Shown here piece by piece: positions 32,750 to 42,061 of a DNA stretch of 64,000 nt (its first letter is position 1; every line of letters starts with the position of its first letter). Source of the DNA: Shinella zoogloeoides. Its GTDB lineage: Bacteria > Pseudomonadota > Alphaproteobacteria > Rhizobiales > Rhizobiaceae. The stretch is taken from NCBI RefSeq assembly GCF_003574625.1, contig NZ_QNUJ01000011.1, positions 144,008-208,007 on the forward strand, written 5' to 3'. A model generated the notes under the pieces. It was not told the origin of the DNA, searched no databases, and worked only from the letters and a program-made list of their open reading frames with translations. The translations under genes and the position numbers were made by a program.

Positions 32750-32962
32750 AACCCCCTCCATTTCAACATCTTAAAGTTATACTTATTTCAGTTGCAATTC
32801 AATAATAAAGCAACTTTAGAATGCATATTCGTGAATTTTCCCTGCAACCGCCCTTTGAAGGCTGACATCCGCAAGGGAAGCCAACTCGGATATGCCTGTA
32901 GGAAATGTTTTATGCCTCGCGCTCTTGACTGCTTCGCCCGAGCAATCGAAAACGCGCGGGAA

Positions 32963-33047
32963 GCGGGCGTGGCGAAACTGGTAGACGCAAGGGACTTAAA
33001 ATCCCTCGGCCTTGGCTGTGCGGGTTCGATCCCCGCCGCCCGCACCA
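32963..33047 (+). tRNA. tRNA-Leu (TAA)
   Basis: An 85-nt class II tRNA with a long variable arm. The acceptor GCGGGCG pairs with CGCCCGC at 33037-33043, discriminator A, encoded CCA. The anticodon TAA lies at 32997-32999 within CTTAAAA. The T arm is GCGGG-TTCGATC-CCCGC. A TTGACT hexamer at 32925-32930 may belong to its promoter. Confidence 0.96.
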
Positions 33048-33072
33048 GCATTCTTCCGGAATCACGGCAAAC

Positions 33073-33113
33073 AAAAAGGGCGCGGCCCCTGACGCTGGCC
33101 GCACCCTCTTTTT
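33073..33113. terminator. Bidirectional terminator between tRNA-Leu and wrbA
   Basis: A-rich left arm (AAAAAGGGCGCGGCC) pairs with T-rich right arm (GGCCGCACCCTCTTTTT) with small bulges. It can end the tRNA transcript rightward and wrbA leftward. Confidence 0.8.
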
Positions 33114-33134
33114 CAGCGACGTTTCAGGAGAACG

Positions 33135-33734
33135 TCAGGCCGAAAGCTTTGCCGCGATCTTGGCGACATGCGCGCCCTGGAAGCGGGCGGCTTCGAGTTC
33201 GACTTCCGAAGGCTGGCGCGAGCCGTCGCCGTCGGTGATCGTCGAGGCGCCGTAGGGCGAGCCGCCCTTGACGGCATCGACGCCCATCTGGCCCTGGAAG
33301 GCATAGGGCAGGCCGACGACGGCAAGGCCGTGGTGCAGCAGCGTGGGGATGAAGCCGAGGATGGTGGATTCCTGGCCGCCGTGCTGGGTCGCCGAGGAGG
33401 TGAAGACCGAGCCGACCTTGCCGACCAGCTTGCCCTGCGCCCACAGGCCGCCCGTCTGGTCCCAGAAATTGCGCATCTGCGAGGCGACCGTACCGAAGCG
33501 CGTGCCGGCGCCGACGATGATGGCGTCGTAGTTTTCGAGCTCGGCCACGGTGGCGATCTCGGCCTTCTGGTCCATCTTGTAGTAGGAAGCCTTGGCAACC
33601 TCTTCCGGAACCAGTTCCGGAACGCGCTTGACGGTCACGTCGGCACCGGCCGACTTCGCGCCTTCTGCCGCAGCATAGGCCATGGCTTCGATGTGCCCGT
33701 AGGCCGAATAGTAAAGAACCAGAACTTTCGCCAT
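33135..33734 (-). CDS. wrbA: NAD(P)H:quinone oxidoreductase, type IV (WrbA)
   Basis: A 199-residue flavodoxin-like FMN enzyme that reduces quinones by two electrons and so limits redox cycling. The start [20 protein letters not shown] at 33734 is chosen over an in-frame codon at 33812; YYSAYGHIE is the FMN-phosphate loop. Further signatures are [20 protein letters not shown], the WrbA-specific loop, and [13 protein letters not shown]. It is divergent from the molybdopterin-binding-domain gene with 169 nt between the starts. Confidence 0.95.
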   Translation of the reverse strand: MAKVLVLYYSAYGHIEAMAYAAAEGAKSAGADVTVKRVPELVPEEVAKASYYKMDQKAEIATVAELENYDAIIVGAGTRFGTVASQMRNFWDQTGGLWAQGKLVGKVGSVFTSSATQHGGQESTILGFIPTLLHHGLAVVGLPYAFQGQMGVDAVKGGSPYGASTITDGDGSRQPSEVELEAARFQGAHVAKIAAKLSA

Positions 33735-33903
33735 CGTCGTCTCCTGTCTTGCGATGCCTTTCCGCTTGATCGCGGCGTCGGCTTGGATGTAGCACTTCAA
33801 GGTGGCGGCCACCCAGAAGCTGCCCGGTCGACAGACTGTTCACCCTCCATTGACAATGCCGCCGCATCGGTCGGCAATATTGTCCGAAGTCCAGAGAGCG
33901 CCC

Positions 33904-34659
33904 ATGAGTTCCAGCCCCGCCGCCACCGCCGCCATGCTCGCCATCGGCGACGAACTCCTTTCCGGGCGCACCAAGGACAAGAATATCGGCCAGCTCGCCG
34001 ACATGCTCTTCCTCGCCGGCATCGACCTCAAGGAAGTGCGCATCGTCGGCGACGACGAAGACGCGATCGTCGATGCGCTGAACGCGCTGCGCGCGCGCCA
34101 TACCTACGTCTTCACCTCCGGCGGCATCGGCCCGACCCATGACGACATCACCGCGGATGCCGTCTCCAAGGCGTTCGGCGTGCCGTGCCTGCACGATCCG
34201 CTGGCGATGGAACTGCTCGGCGCGATGTATGCGCGGCGCGGCGTCGAGTTCAACGAGGCCCGCAAGCGCATGGCGCGCATGCCCGAGGGCTCCGTCCATA
34301 TCGAGAATGCCGTTTCCACGGCGCCGGGCTTCCATATCGGCAATGTCTATGTGATGGCCGGCGTGCCGCAGGTCTTCACCGCGATGCTCGGCACCGTCGT
34401 GCCGAAGCTCGAGGGCGGGCGGCCCATGCTCCAGCGTTCCGTCGCCTCGCCCTTCGGCGAGGGCGATATCGGCAGCGCGCTCGCCGAGATCCAGAAGAAC
34501 CATCCGGAGACCAGCATCGGCTCCTATCCGCGCTTTTCGGAAAACCGCTTCTCGACGGAAATCGTCATCCGCAGCCGCGAGGAATCTCCGGCGCTTGCGG
34601 CCGAACGTGATATACTTGCGATGATTGCAGAAATCGCCGCGGCCAAGGCGGGCGTTTGA
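33904..34659 (+). CDS. Molybdopterin-binding domain protein (CinA N-terminal/MoaB-like)
   Basis: A 251-residue protein with an N-terminal MoCF_biosynth domain: AAMLAIGDELLSGRTKDKNI, TYVFTSGGIGPTHDDITADA and GVPCLHDPLAMELL are its hallmarks, as in the COG1058 part of CinA. It lacks the C-terminal nicotinamide-nucleotide amidase domain of full CinA. COG1058-only proteins can act as ADP-ribose pyrophosphatases; which reaction this one performs is not certain. ATG 33904 gives the conserved start MSSSPAATAAMLAIGDELL. Its stop codon lies inside the FixK box of the following gene. Confidence 0.88.
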   Translation: MSSSPAATAAMLAIGDELLSGRTKDKNIGQLADMLFLAGIDLKEVRIVGDDEDAIVDALNALRARHTYVFTSGGIGPTHDDITADAVSKAFGVPCLHDPLAMELLGAMYARRGVEFNEARKRMARMPEGSVHIENAVSTAPGFHIGNVYVMAGVPQVFTAMLGTVVPKLEGGRPMLQRSVASPFGEGDIGSALAEIQKNHPETSIGSYPRFSENRFSTEIVIRSREESPALAAERDILAMIAEIAAAKAGV

Positions 34660-34669
34660 TCCCGATCAA
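34656..34669 (+). promoter_or_regulatory. FixK/FnrN (anaerobox) site upstream of the universal stress gene
   Basis: TTGAT-CCCG-ATCAA is a perfect match to the FNR/FixK consensus TTGAT-N4-ATCAA. It lies 55 nt before the start of the universal stress gene. If it sits at the usual -41.5, transcription would begin about 20 nt before that start. Confidence 0.7.
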
Positions 34670-34723
34670 GGTTATGGCGTTTCGGCAGGCGCAAGGTTCG
34701 TGTGGACCAGACAGGAGGCCGAA

Positions 34724-35566
34724 ATGAGCTACAAGACCATCGTGGCGGTGCTGAGCGCCGCGGAGGATGCCGGCAAGGTGACGGACCACGCGCTTGCGCT
34801 CGCGCGCCGCACCGGCGGGCATGTCGTCGGCATTCACGCGGAATCGCCGGTCGTGGTCACGTTGATCGCGCCCATGGAATATCCCGACCCAAGCGCCGTC
34901 CTCGACCTGCAGGAACGCGCCCGCCGGCAATCGCGCGAGGTCGAGCAGGCCTTCCGCTCACGCTGCGAGCGCGACGACATCTCCTATGAATGGCGCCTCT
35001 TCACCGGCACCGCCGGCTATGCCTCGGCCGGCGTCATCGACAGCGCGCGCGGCGCCGACATCGTCATCGCCGGGCAGTTCGACCCGGACGCTGACGGCCC
35101 GGCGCAGGAGGATATCGAAGACCTGCTCTACGAGAGCGGCCGCCCGGTCTACCTCGTCTCCAATGCGCCGGCCGGTCCCGAACCGATCGACCGGGTGCTG
35201 CTCGCCTGGAACGGCTCGAAGGAATCGGCGCGCGCCGCCTTCGATGCCCTGCCCTTCCTGACGGCAGCGAAGGAGGTCGAGATCTTCACCGTCGATCCGC
35301 CGGAGAACTCCATGCAGTCGCGCGAATTCTGCGGCGCCGAACTTGCGGCGACGCTCGCCCGGCACGGCATCAAGACCACCGTCGCCTCACGCGGATCGGA
35401 GCGGCATTCCGTCGCCGAGACCGTCAACCACCGTGCGACGGAGATCGGCGCAGGCCTCATCGTCATGGGCGCCTACAGCCATTCGCGGCTGCGCCAGCGC
35501 CTCTTCGGCGGCGTCACCAGCGCCATGATGCGCCACGCCCGCGTGCCGGTGCTGATGTCCCGCTGA
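34724..35566 (+). CDS. Universal stress protein, tandem Usp type
   Basis: A 280-residue protein of the UspA superfamily. The N-terminal half starts [20 protein letters not shown] and contains a shortened Usp fold; the second half ends with [20 protein letters not shown], a nucleotide-binding-loop variant, and [22 protein letters not shown] lies 7 nt before the ATG. A perfect FixK/FNR box upstream implies induction under low oxygen, common for rhizobial usp genes. A GC-rich hairpin follows at about 35587-35607. Biochemical role is not known. Confidence 0.9.
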   Translation: MSYKTIVAVLSAAEDAGKVTDHALALARRTGGHVVGIHAESPVVVTLIAPMEYPDPSAVLDLQERARRQSREVEQAFRSRCERDDISYEWRLFTGTAGYASAGVIDSARGADIVIAGQFDPDADGPAQEDIEDLLYESGRPVYLVSNAPAGPEPIDRVLLAWNGSKESARAAFDALPFLTAAKEVEIFTVDPPENSMQSREFCGAELAATLARHGIKTTVASRGSERHSVAETVNHRATEIGAGLIVMGAYSHSRLRQRLFGGVTSAMMRHARVPVLMSR

Positions 35567-35679
35567 AGCGGACTTCGCTGTGGATCGCCCGGCCTGCATG
35601 GCCGGGCGGCGATTTCCTTGAGCGGCGACTTGCATTAGAGAGAAGGAATCTTCTTTTTTCCGCCTATCAGGAGCCCGTC

Positions 35680-36177
35680 ATGTCGCTGCCCGACAAAGCC
35701 TTCCCCGTTTCCTGGGATCAGTTTCACCGCGACGCGCGCGCGCTCGCCTGGCGGCTGGCGGACGGCGACCGCGAATGGAAGGCGATCGTCTGCATCACCC
35801 GCGGCGGTCTCGTGCCGGCGGCGGTCATCTCGCGCGAACTGAACATCCGCCTGATCGAGACGGTCTGCGTCGCCTCCTACCACGATTATGTCTCGCAGGG
35901 CGACATGCACGTCCTCAAGGGAATCTCGTCGGAGCTCACCGAGCAGGGCGGCGAAGGCATCCTTATCGTCGACGACCTGACGGATACCGGCAAGACCGCC
36001 GCGCAGGTCCGCGCCATGCTGCCGAAAGCGCATTTCGCCGCCGTCTACGCCAAGCCCAAGGGCCGTCCGCTGGTCGACACCTTCGTCACCGAAGTCAGCC
36101 AGGACACCTGGATCTATTTCCCCTGGGACATGGGCTTCACCTACCAGGAGCCGATCGCCAAGGGCAGCCGCGGCTGA
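35680..36177 (+). CDS. gpt: Xanthine-guanine phosphoribosyltransferase
   Basis: A 165-residue purine salvage enzyme that joins xanthine, guanine or hypoxanthine to PRPP. AGGAG precedes the ATG. The PRPP-binding loop is [14 protein letters not shown] (about residues 93-106) with the paired acidic residues Asp-Asp, and the flexible loop [18 protein letters not shown] is as in Gpt. The C-terminal [16 protein letters not shown] closes the base pocket. Length matches family. It is followed by a long gap before nrdJ. Confidence 0.95.
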   Translation: MSLPDKAFPVSWDQFHRDARALAWRLADGDREWKAIVCITRGGLVPAAVISRELNIRLIETVCVASYHDYVSQGDMHVLKGISSELTEQGGEGILIVDDLTDTGKTAAQVRAMLPKAHFAAVYAKPKGRPLVDTFVTEVSQDTWIYFPWDMGFTYQEPIAKGSRG

Positions 36178-36338
36178 TAGCGGCGGCGTCTCGCCTGCCC
36201 TATGTGCCGGCGTTTCTTTCACGCCAGAGTCCTCGCCTTTTCCAGCCGTTTTCCGGGCGTTTCCGCCCGGGAAGCCGCAGCCTTGCGGCCGCTAAAAGGG
36301 GCCTCCGGCGAGTCGGGTTGACGGCAGGGAGAATCACT

Positions 36339-36516
36339 TTATCCACGGATCACAACTCTTCGGGGATGACTATTCCCTGATGTCGGGATGTCGAAAAATC
36401 CCTTCTTTTCACCCATGATTTTTTTTGCTTTTCCACAGAGGCATGTCACGCCGCCTCACCTTTCGGCCGGAACCTGCTGATTTTTCAGGCCTTGCGCGAT
36501 GTCCCCATTTTCCACA
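36339..36516 (+). promoter_or_regulatory. Cluster of three DnaA-box-like 9-mers upstream of nrdJ
   Basis: TTATCCACG at 36339-36347, TTTTCCACA at 36429-36437 and TTTTCCACA at 36508-36516, all in the same orientation within 178 bp; each differs by one position from the consensus TTATNCACA. DnaA is known to influence nrd transcription in E. coli. Binding here is inference. Confidence 0.4.
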
Positions 36517-36565
36517 GCCCACAGGCACAAGATATAGAGTTCAAACTTCATTCACAAACCAGCCC

Positions 36566-36595
36566 TTGACGAGAATCGGGCTGATGAGGTTAATG
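36566..36595 (+). promoter_or_regulatory. Candidate promoter for a short transcript
   Basis: TTGACG at 36566-36571 and TTAATG at 36590-36595 with an 18-bp spacer. A terminator 110 nt downstream (36703-36726) would define a transcript of about 125 nt. Confidence 0.35.
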
Positions 36596-36688
36596 AATTC
36601 CAAGTTGCGGCGGCGACTGGACCGTAAAGTTACGAGGTCGGTTCCCATCACGAAATCGCGTTTCCTGCGCATGCGGCGGGGCGGATGA
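36584..36688 (+). CDS. Possible arginine-rich microprotein (34 aa)
   Basis: A 34-codon open frame, MRLMNSKLRRRLDRKVTRSV and so on, ending RMRRGG. About one residue in three is Arg or Lys. An internal ATG at 36593 has GAGG 3 nt before it. It ends 15 nt before an intrinsic terminator. The frame is too short to be sure, and its region could equally be a non-coding RNA; the start also overlaps the proposed -10 element, so coding and promoter readings compete. Reported because something must justify the terminator. Confidence 0.25.
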   Translation: MRLMNSKLRRRLDRKVTRSVPITKSRFLRMRRGG

Positions 36689-36702
36689 TCCGCTCACCGC
36701 AA

Positions 36703-36726
36703 GGGTGCTTCCGCGCCCGGTTTTTT
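36703..36726 (+). terminator. Intrinsic terminator inside the gpt-nrdJ gap
   Basis: GGGTGC-TTCC-GCGCCC stem-loop followed by GG and six T residues. It lies 219 nt upstream of nrdJ and 526 nt after gpt, so it probably ends a separate short transcript or a long gpt 3' tail. Confidence 0.65.
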
Positions 36727-36769
36727 GATGCGCCTTCGCGCCCGCAGGGTCTGGAATAAACTATCTGTT

Positions 36770-36817
36770 AATACTATATTTAGTGTTTGCAGCCAAACTC
36801 AGCACAAGATACAGGAC
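36770..36817 (+). promoter_or_regulatory. Pair of NrdR-box-like sequences upstream of nrdJ
   Basis: The first box (36771-36786, ATACTATATTTAGTGT) fits 14 of 16 positions of the NrdR consensus acaCwAtATaTwGtgt. The second (36802-36817, GCACAAGATACAGGAC) fits 10 of 16. Their centres are exactly 31 bp apart, three helical turns, as in known NrdR operators. The repressor NrdR would couple nrdJ to the cell's dNTP/ATP status. Confidence 0.6.
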
Positions 36818-36944
36818 ATCCGAGATCGATCGGGTTTCCCGCAAGGATTGGAAGATCGGGGCTGGCTGCAAGGGCATTGCGGCTGGACGGGGTTAATTGC
36901 GCCCTGTTTTCAAGGACAGGATGCGGCAGCAGAGGACAACGGAA

Positions 36945-39900
36945 ATGCGCATAGAACGTCGCTTCACAAAACCTGGCCAGTCGGCCTATGCGGAGATCGA
37001 GTTCCGCAAGGCCACCAGCGAGATCAAGAACCCGGACGGCTCCATCGTCTTCCGCCTGGCCGATATCGACGTGCCGGCGCAGTTCTCCCAGGTCGCCGCC
37101 GACATCCTCGCGCAGAAATACTTCCGCAAGGCCGGCGTGCCGGCGCGCCTGAAGAAGGTCGAGGAGAACGACGTTCCCTCCTTCCTGTGGCGCTCCGTGC
37201 CCGATACCGAAGCCCTGAAGGCGCTGCCGGAAAACGAGCGCTTCGGTTCTGAAACCGATGCCCGCCAGGTCTTCGACCGTCTTGCCGGCACCTGGACCTA
37301 CTGGGGCTGGAAGGGCAAGTATTTCGCTTCCGAGGAAGACGCTGCCGCCTTCAAGGACGAACTCGCCTACATGCTCGCCACGCAGCGCGTCGCCCCGAAC
37401 TCGCCGCAGTGGTTCAACACGGGCCTGCACTGGGCCTATGGCATCGATGGCCCCGGCCAGGGCCATTTCTATGTCGACCCCTTCACCGGCAAGCTGACCA
37501 AGTCCAGGTCGGCCTACGAGCATCCCCAGCCGCATGCCTGCTTCATCCAGTCCGTCGAGGACGATCTCGTCAACGAGAACGGCATCATGGACCTGTGGGT
37601 GCGTGAAGCGCGCCTCTTCAAATACGGCTCCGGCACCGGCTCCAACTTCTCGCACCTGCGCGGCGAAGGCGAGAAGCTTTCCGGCGGCGGCCGCTCCTCG
37701 GGCCTGATGAGCTTCCTGAAGATCGGCGACCGCGCAGCCGGCGCCATCAAGTCGGGCGGCACGACGCGCCGCGCCGCCAAGATGGTCGTGGTCGACATCG
37801 ACCATCCGGATATCGAGGACTACATCAACTGGAAGGTCAAGGAAGAGCAGAAGGTGGCGGCGCTCGTCACCGGCTCGAAGATCGTCGCCGGCCACCTCAA
37901 GGCCATCATGAAGGCCTGCGTCAATTGCTCGGCCGAGGGCGAGCGCTGCTACGACCCCGCCGAGAACCCGGCCCTCAAGCGCGAGATCCGCGCCGCCAAG
38001 AAGAGCCAGGTTCCGGAAAACTACATCAAGCGCGTCGTCCAGTTCGCCCGGCAGGGCTACAAGGACATCGAGTTCAAGACCTACGACACGGACTGGGATT
38101 CGGAAGCCTATCTCACCGTTTCCGGCCAGAACTCCAACAACTCCGTCTCGCTGAAGGACGACTTCCTGCGCGCCGTCGAGAATGACGGGGAATGGCACCT
38201 GACCGCCCGCAAGGACGGCAAGGTCATGAAGACGCTGAAGGCGCGCGACCTGTGGGAATCCATCTCCTACGCCGCCTGGGCGTCGGCCGATCCGGGCCTG
38301 CACTTCAACACGACGATGAACGACTGGCACACCTGCCCGGCTGCCGGCCCCATCCGCGCGTCGAACCCGTGCTCGGAATACATGTTCCTCGACGACACGG
38401 CCTGCAACCTCGCCTCGTTGAACCTCCTGCAGTTCAAGGACGCGGCGACGAAGAAGATCGACATCGCCGATTACGAACATGCCGTGCGCCTGTGGACCAT
38501 CGTGCTCGAAGTTTCGGTCATGATGGCACAGTTCCCCTCGCGCCAGATCGCCGAACTTTCCTACGAGTACCGCACACTCGGCCTCGGCTATGCGAACATC
38601 GGCGGCCTGCTGATGTCCTCGGGCATCCCATATGACTCGGCCGAAGGCCGCGCCATCGCCGGTGCGCTGACCGCCATCATGACGGGCGTCGCCTATGCGA
38701 CCTCGGCCGAGATGGCAGGCGAGCTCGGCCCATTCCCGGGCTTTGCGCCGAACCGCGACAACATGCTGCGCGTCATGCGCAACCACCGCCGCGCCGCCTA
38801 TGGCGAGACGGCGGGCTATGAGGCGCTGTCGGTCAACCCGGTCGCCCTCATCCATGACGAATGCTCCGATCCGGCCCTGGTCGCCCATGCCACCGCGGCC
38901 TGGGACAAGGCCGTGGCGCTCGGCGAGAAGCACGGCTACCGCAACGCCCAGACGACCGTCATCGCGCCGACTGGCACGATCGGCCTCGTCATGGACTGCG
39001 ACACGACCGGCATCGAGCCCGACTTCGCCCTGGTGAAGTTCAAGAAGCTCGCCGGCGGCGGCTACTTCAAGATCATCAACCGCGCCGTGCCGGAAGCGCT
39101 GCGCACGCTCGGCTATTCGGAAAGCCAGATCGCCGAGATCGAGGCCTATGCCGTCGGCCATGGCAATATGAACCAGGCGCCGGCCATCAACCCGTCGACG
39201 CTGAAGGCCAAGGGCTTCACCGACGAGAAGATCGAAGCCGTCAATGCGGGCCTGAAGTCCGCCTTCGACATCAAGTTCGCCTTCAACCAGTGGACGCTCG
39301 GCGCCGACTTCCTGAAGGAGACGCTGAAGGTCACGGACGAGCAGCTTTCGGACATGTCCTTCAACCTGCTGGAGCATGTCGGCTTCACGAGGAAGGACAT
39401 CGAGGCGGCGAACATCCACGTTTGCGGCGCGATGACGCTGGAAGGCGCCCCCTTCCTCAAGGCCGAGCACCTGCCGGTCTTCGATTGCGCCAATCCGTGC
39501 GGCAAGATCGGCAAGCGCTACCTTTCGGTCGAAAGCCATATCCGCATGATGGCGGCGGCCCAGCCGTTCATCTCGGGCGCCATCTCCAAGACGATCAACA
39601 TGCCGAACGAGGCGACCGTCGAGGACTGCAAGAACGCCTACATGCTCTCCTGGAAGCTCGCGCTGAAGGCCAACGCCCTCTACCGCGACGGCTCCAAGCT
39701 CTCGCAGCCGCTCAACGCCTCACTGATCGAGGATGAGGAGGACGAGGACGATGCCGTCGAGGCGCTGGTCGCCGCGCCCGCCGCCGCCCAGGCCGTGCAG
39801 GTCACGGAGAAGATCGTCGAGCGGATCGTCGAGCGCCTGGTGCGCGACCGCGAGAAGCTGCCGAACCGCCGCCAGGGCTACACCCAGAAGGCCGTCATCG

Positions 39901-40760
39901 GCGGGCACAAGGTGTATCTGCGCACCGGCGAATTCGGCGACGGCCGCCTCGGCGAGATCTTCATCGACATGCACAAGGAAGGCGCCGCCTTCCGTGCGAT
40001 GATGAACAACTTCGCCATCGCCATCTCGCTGGGCCTGCAGTACGGCGTACCGCTCGAAGAATATGTGGAGGCCTTCACCTTCACCAAGTTCGAGCCGGCC
40101 GGCATGGTCATCGGCAACGATGCGATCAAGAACGCCACGTCGATCCTCGACTACGTCTTCCGCGAGCTTGCCGTCTCCTATCTCGGCCGCCACGACCTTG
40201 CCCATGTCGACACGTCCGACTTCGGCAACACGGCGCTCGGCAAGGGCATCCAGGAAGGCAAGACGAACCTGATCTCGACCGGCTGGACGCGCGGCCACAA
40301 GCCGACCCTCGTCCAGGGCGGACAGAGCGAGCGCTCGCTTTCCGAGCCGAAGGGTGCAGCCACCGCCGCGCCCGCCAAGGCAGCCTCGACCGGCAACGTC
40401 ACCTCCTTTGCCGGCAGCGCCGCCCGCAAGCTGGAGCCGGCAACCGCCATCGCCACCTCCGAAATCGTCGCCTTCAAGCGCGACTACGAGGAACGCGCCG
40501 CCGAACTGGCCGAGGAGATCGCGGAAGAGGTAGCGGACGAAGCGCCCGAAAGCGTGACCGCGCTCTTCTCCGACAAGGCCGCCGCCGAAGCCGCCAGCGC
40601 CAAGGCCGAAGCCAAGAAGCTGGAAGCCGAACGCCGCATGCGCTCCATCGCACAGGGCTATACGGGCAACATGTGCTCCGAGTGCCAGAACTTCACCATG
40701 GTGCGCAACGGCACCTGCGAGAAGTGCGACACCTGCGGCGCGACCAGCGGCTGCAGCTAA
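36945..40760 (+). CDS. nrdJ: Vitamin B12-dependent (class II) ribonucleotide reductase
   Basis: A 1271-residue adenosylcobalamin-dependent reductase that makes dNTPs from ribonucleotides without needing oxygen. Start ATG 36945 ([20 protein letters not shown]) follows ACGGAA. The catalytic ten-stranded barrel contains [20 protein letters not shown], with the active-site Cys pair region, [11 protein letters not shown], and the second half has [20 protein letters not shown]. The C-terminal redox tail [20 protein letters not shown] plus TCGATSGCS has six cysteines for thioredoxin-linked recycling and likely zinc binding. In S. meliloti such an NrdJ is the essential reductase, so B12 is needed. 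A single large gene with NrdR-like boxes upstream and a terminator after. Confidence 0.97.
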   Translation: MRIERRFTKPGQSAYAEIEFRKATSEIKNPDGSIVFRLADIDVPAQFSQVAADILAQKYFRKAGVPARLKKVEENDVPSFLWRSVPDTEALKALPENERFGSETDARQVFDRLAGTWTYWGWKGKYFASEEDAAAFKDELAYMLATQRVAPNSPQWFNTGLHWAYGIDGPGQGHFYVDPFTGKLTKSRSAYEHPQPHACFIQSVEDDLVNENGIMDLWVREARLFKYGSGTGSNFSHLRGEGEKLSGGGRSSGLMSFLKIGDRAAGAIKSGGTTRRAAKMVVVDIDHPDIEDYINWKVKEEQKVAALVTGSKIVAGHLKAIMKACVNCSAEGERCYDPAENPALKREIRAAKKSQVPENYIKRVVQFARQGYKDIEFKTYDTDWDSEAYLTVSGQNSNNSVSLKDDFLRAVENDGEWHLTARKDGKVMKTLKARDLWESISYAAWASADPGLHFNTTMNDWHTCPAAGPIRASNPCSEYMFLDDTACNLASLNLLQFKDAATKKIDIADYEHAVRLWTIVLEVSVMMAQFPSRQIAELSYEYRTLGLGYANIGGLLMSSGIPYDSAEGRAIAGALTAIMTGVAYATSAEMAGELGPFPGFAPNRDNMLRVMRNHRRAAYGETAGYEALSVNPVALIHDECSDPALVAHATAAWDKAVALGEKHGYRNAQTTVIAPTGTIGLVMDCDTTGIEPDFALVKFKKLAGGGYFKIINRAVPEALRTLGYSESQIAEIEAYAVGHGNMNQAPAINPSTLKAKGFTDEKIEAVNAGLKSAFDIKFAFNQWTLGADFLKETLKVTDEQLSDMSFNLLEHVGFTRKDIEAANIHVCGAMTLEGAPFLKAEHLPVFDCANPCGKIGKRYLSVESHIRMMAAAQPFISGAISKTINMPNEATVEDCKNAYMLSWKLALKANALYRDGSKLSQPLNASLIEDEEDEDDAVEALVAAPAAAQAVQVTEKIVERIVERLVRDREKLPNRRQGYTQKAVIGGHKVYLRTGEFGDGRLGEIFIDMHKEGAAFRAMMNNFAIAISLGLQYGVPLEEYVEAFTFTKFEPAGMVIGNDAIKNATSILDYVFRELAVSYLGRHDLAHVDTSDFGNTALGKGIQEGKTNLISTGWTRGHKPTLVQGGQSERSLSEPKGAATAAPAKAASTGNVTSFAGSAARKLEPATAIATSEIVAFKRDYEERAAELAEEIAEEVADEAPESVTALFSDKAAAEAASAKAEAKKLEAERRMRSIAQGYTGNMCSECQNFTMVRNGTCEKCDTCGATSGCS

Positions 40761-41071
40761 GCGGCCAGGACCGACCTGATAAACGAAAACCCGGGGAGCG
40801 ATCCCCGGGTTTTCCGTTTCAATGCCACTCACGGCTCACAGCCGAGGATTCACGCGGCACGGAACGCCCTTACCTTTCTGGCAAATACGCGCCCATTTTC
40901 CCGCCCCCGGCCGATGGCAGCGGCAAACCCGGCCGAAACCGACGAACTGCGGCAGGCACCTTTCCCGCCACACCGCAATGCATTGCAGCCTCGGCATGCA
41001 CACGGTACATGCAAACCTCCCGTTACGGGAATCGACCTGAACCGAATCCCGTGATGCAGAAGGAACAGTCG
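40761..41071. other. Intergenic region after nrdJ
   Basis: This 311-nt gap holds the nrdJ terminator (40786-40815) and then about 250 nt that should include the promoter of the next gene. I see no further gene, RNA or repeat in it. Confidence 0.5.
40786..40815 (+). terminator. Intrinsic terminator of nrdJ
   Basis: Perfect 12-bp stem, AAAACCCGGGGA at 40786-40797 with its complement at 40802-40813, with a short loop and T-run. Confidence 0.92.
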
Positions 41072-42061
41072 ATGCAGACAACGCCGCGCCGGGGGCTGGT
41101 CGCCCTTGCCTATCGCGTCCTCATCCTGCCGGGCGTCATCGCCTATCTCTTCGCCGTCAGCGTCGTGGTGCTTGCCGCCGACCGATTCTGGCTCGTCGAT
41201 CTCCTCACCTTCGCCTGGCCCTATGTGGTGACCATCGGCGCCCTCTTCCTCGTCGGCGCCCTGGTGACGCGGCGGCTGAAGGCGATCGCGATGGCGCTGC
41301 TCGGCATCGGCGTCGCGCTCATTCCCGCCTTCGACGTGCCGACCGCCCGCCCCGCCCGCGATGGAGGGCTCAAGGTCCTCACGGCCAATCTGTTCGTCGG
41401 AAATGTCGAGGGACCCGCCGGCTTCATCGAGATCCTGCGCCGGGAAAAGCCCGACATCGTGGTTCTGGAGGAAACGACCCGCGTCTGGGACGAGGCGCTT
41501 TCGGCCGCCGGACTCTACCCTTACCAAAGCAGCACGGAAAGCCGCGCACGCGACAGCCTGAAGGTCTTTTCCCGCCTGCCGATCCGCGCCGAGACCGAGC
41601 TGAAGCGCGCCTTCACCGAGGAGCGCGCCTACAAGCAGCCGCTGCGCCTCGAGCTCGACCTCGGCGGAAAGCCGCTCTTCCTCTACGCCTTCCATCCCGA
41701 AACGCCGCGCCGGCCCTGGCAGTGGCGCGACCGCAACGCCTATCTTTCCGCCGCCGCCGATGCGGTAAAGGGCGATCTCGAAAAGGGCCCGGTCATCGTC
41801 GCCGGCGACTGGAACACGCCCACCTGGTCGCCGTTCTTCCGCGGCTTCCTGCGGCAGGCCGGCCTTGCCTCCACCGCGGGCGGCTGGCTGCAGCCGGTGA
41901 CGCGCTTCAGCATGAAGCTCGTCGCCCTCGCCTATATCGGCGCCTCGATCGACCATATCGTCGTGTCGCCGGATATTTCCGTGCGGGCGCATCGCATCGG
42001 CCCGGCCTTCGGCTCGAACCACCTGCCGGTCATCGCCGAGCTTTCGCTGCCGGAGAGCTAG
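41072..42061 (+). CDS. Membrane-anchored endonuclease/exonuclease/phosphatase-family protein
   Basis: A 329-residue protein. ATG 41072 is chosen because AAGGAA lies 6 nt before it; another ATG at 41054 is in frame. Three N-terminal helices (LALYRVLILPGVIAYLFA-like, then ADRFWLVDLLTFAWPYVVTI and ALVTRRLKAIAMALLGIGVA) anchor it to the membrane. The C-terminal EEP domain begins KVLTANLFVGNVEGPAGFIE and has the catalytic Glu in VVLEETTRVWD, GDWNTPTWSPFF and the ending IDHIVVS and GSNHLPVIAEL with the active Asp/His. Such proteins act on phosphodiesters in lipids or nucleic acids; the substrate is not known. Confidence 0.87.
   Translation: MQTTPRRGLVALAYRVLILPGVIAYLFAVSVVVLAADRFWLVDLLTFAWPYVVTIGALFLVGALVTRRLKAIAMALLGIGVALIPAFDVPTARPARDGGLKVLTANLFVGNVEGPAGFIEILRREKPDIVVLEETTRVWDEALSAAGLYPYQSSTESRARDSLKVFSRLPIRAETELKRAFTEERAYKQPLRLELDLGGKPLFLYAFHPETPRRPWQWRDRNAYLSAAADAVKGDLEKGPVIVAGDWNTPTWSPFFRGFLRQAGLASTAGGWLQPVTRFSMKLVALAYIGASIDHIVVSPDISVRAHRIGPAFGSNHLPVIAELSLPES

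Larger units (their letters stand above)
36178..36944. other. 767-nt regulatory region between gpt and nrdJ
   Basis: No gene of normal size fits here. From left to right it holds a GC-rich stretch after gpt, three DnaA-box-like 9-mers (36339-36516), a promoter-like pair (36566-36595) followed by a short arginine-rich open frame, an intrinsic terminator at 36703-36726, and two NrdR-like boxes 31 bp apart (36771-36817) just upstream of nrdJ. I see no cobalamin-riboswitch B12 box. Confidence 0.6.

Noticed and set aside
32087..32962. Integrated element at tRNA-Leu
   Set aside because: The odd DNA lies on the 5' side of the tRNA, there is no integrase or transposase, and no repeat of the tRNA 3' end was found. 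The AT-rich genes may still be acquired, but not by classical tRNA-site integration.
36339..36516. DnaA-like boxes as a replication origin
   Set aside because: Only three imperfect boxes, no dnaA, parAB or hemE nearby and no long AT-rich unwinding region; a promoter role is more likely.
36178..36944. Cobalamin riboswitch upstream of the B12-dependent reductase
   Set aside because: I looked for the conserved B12-box string (AGCCAGGAGACC-type) and did not find a convincing match in this gap.
36780..39539. A 919-codon open frame on the minus strand opposite nrdJ
   Set aside because: Same artefact of high GC3; the plus strand encodes an intact reductase with all motifs.
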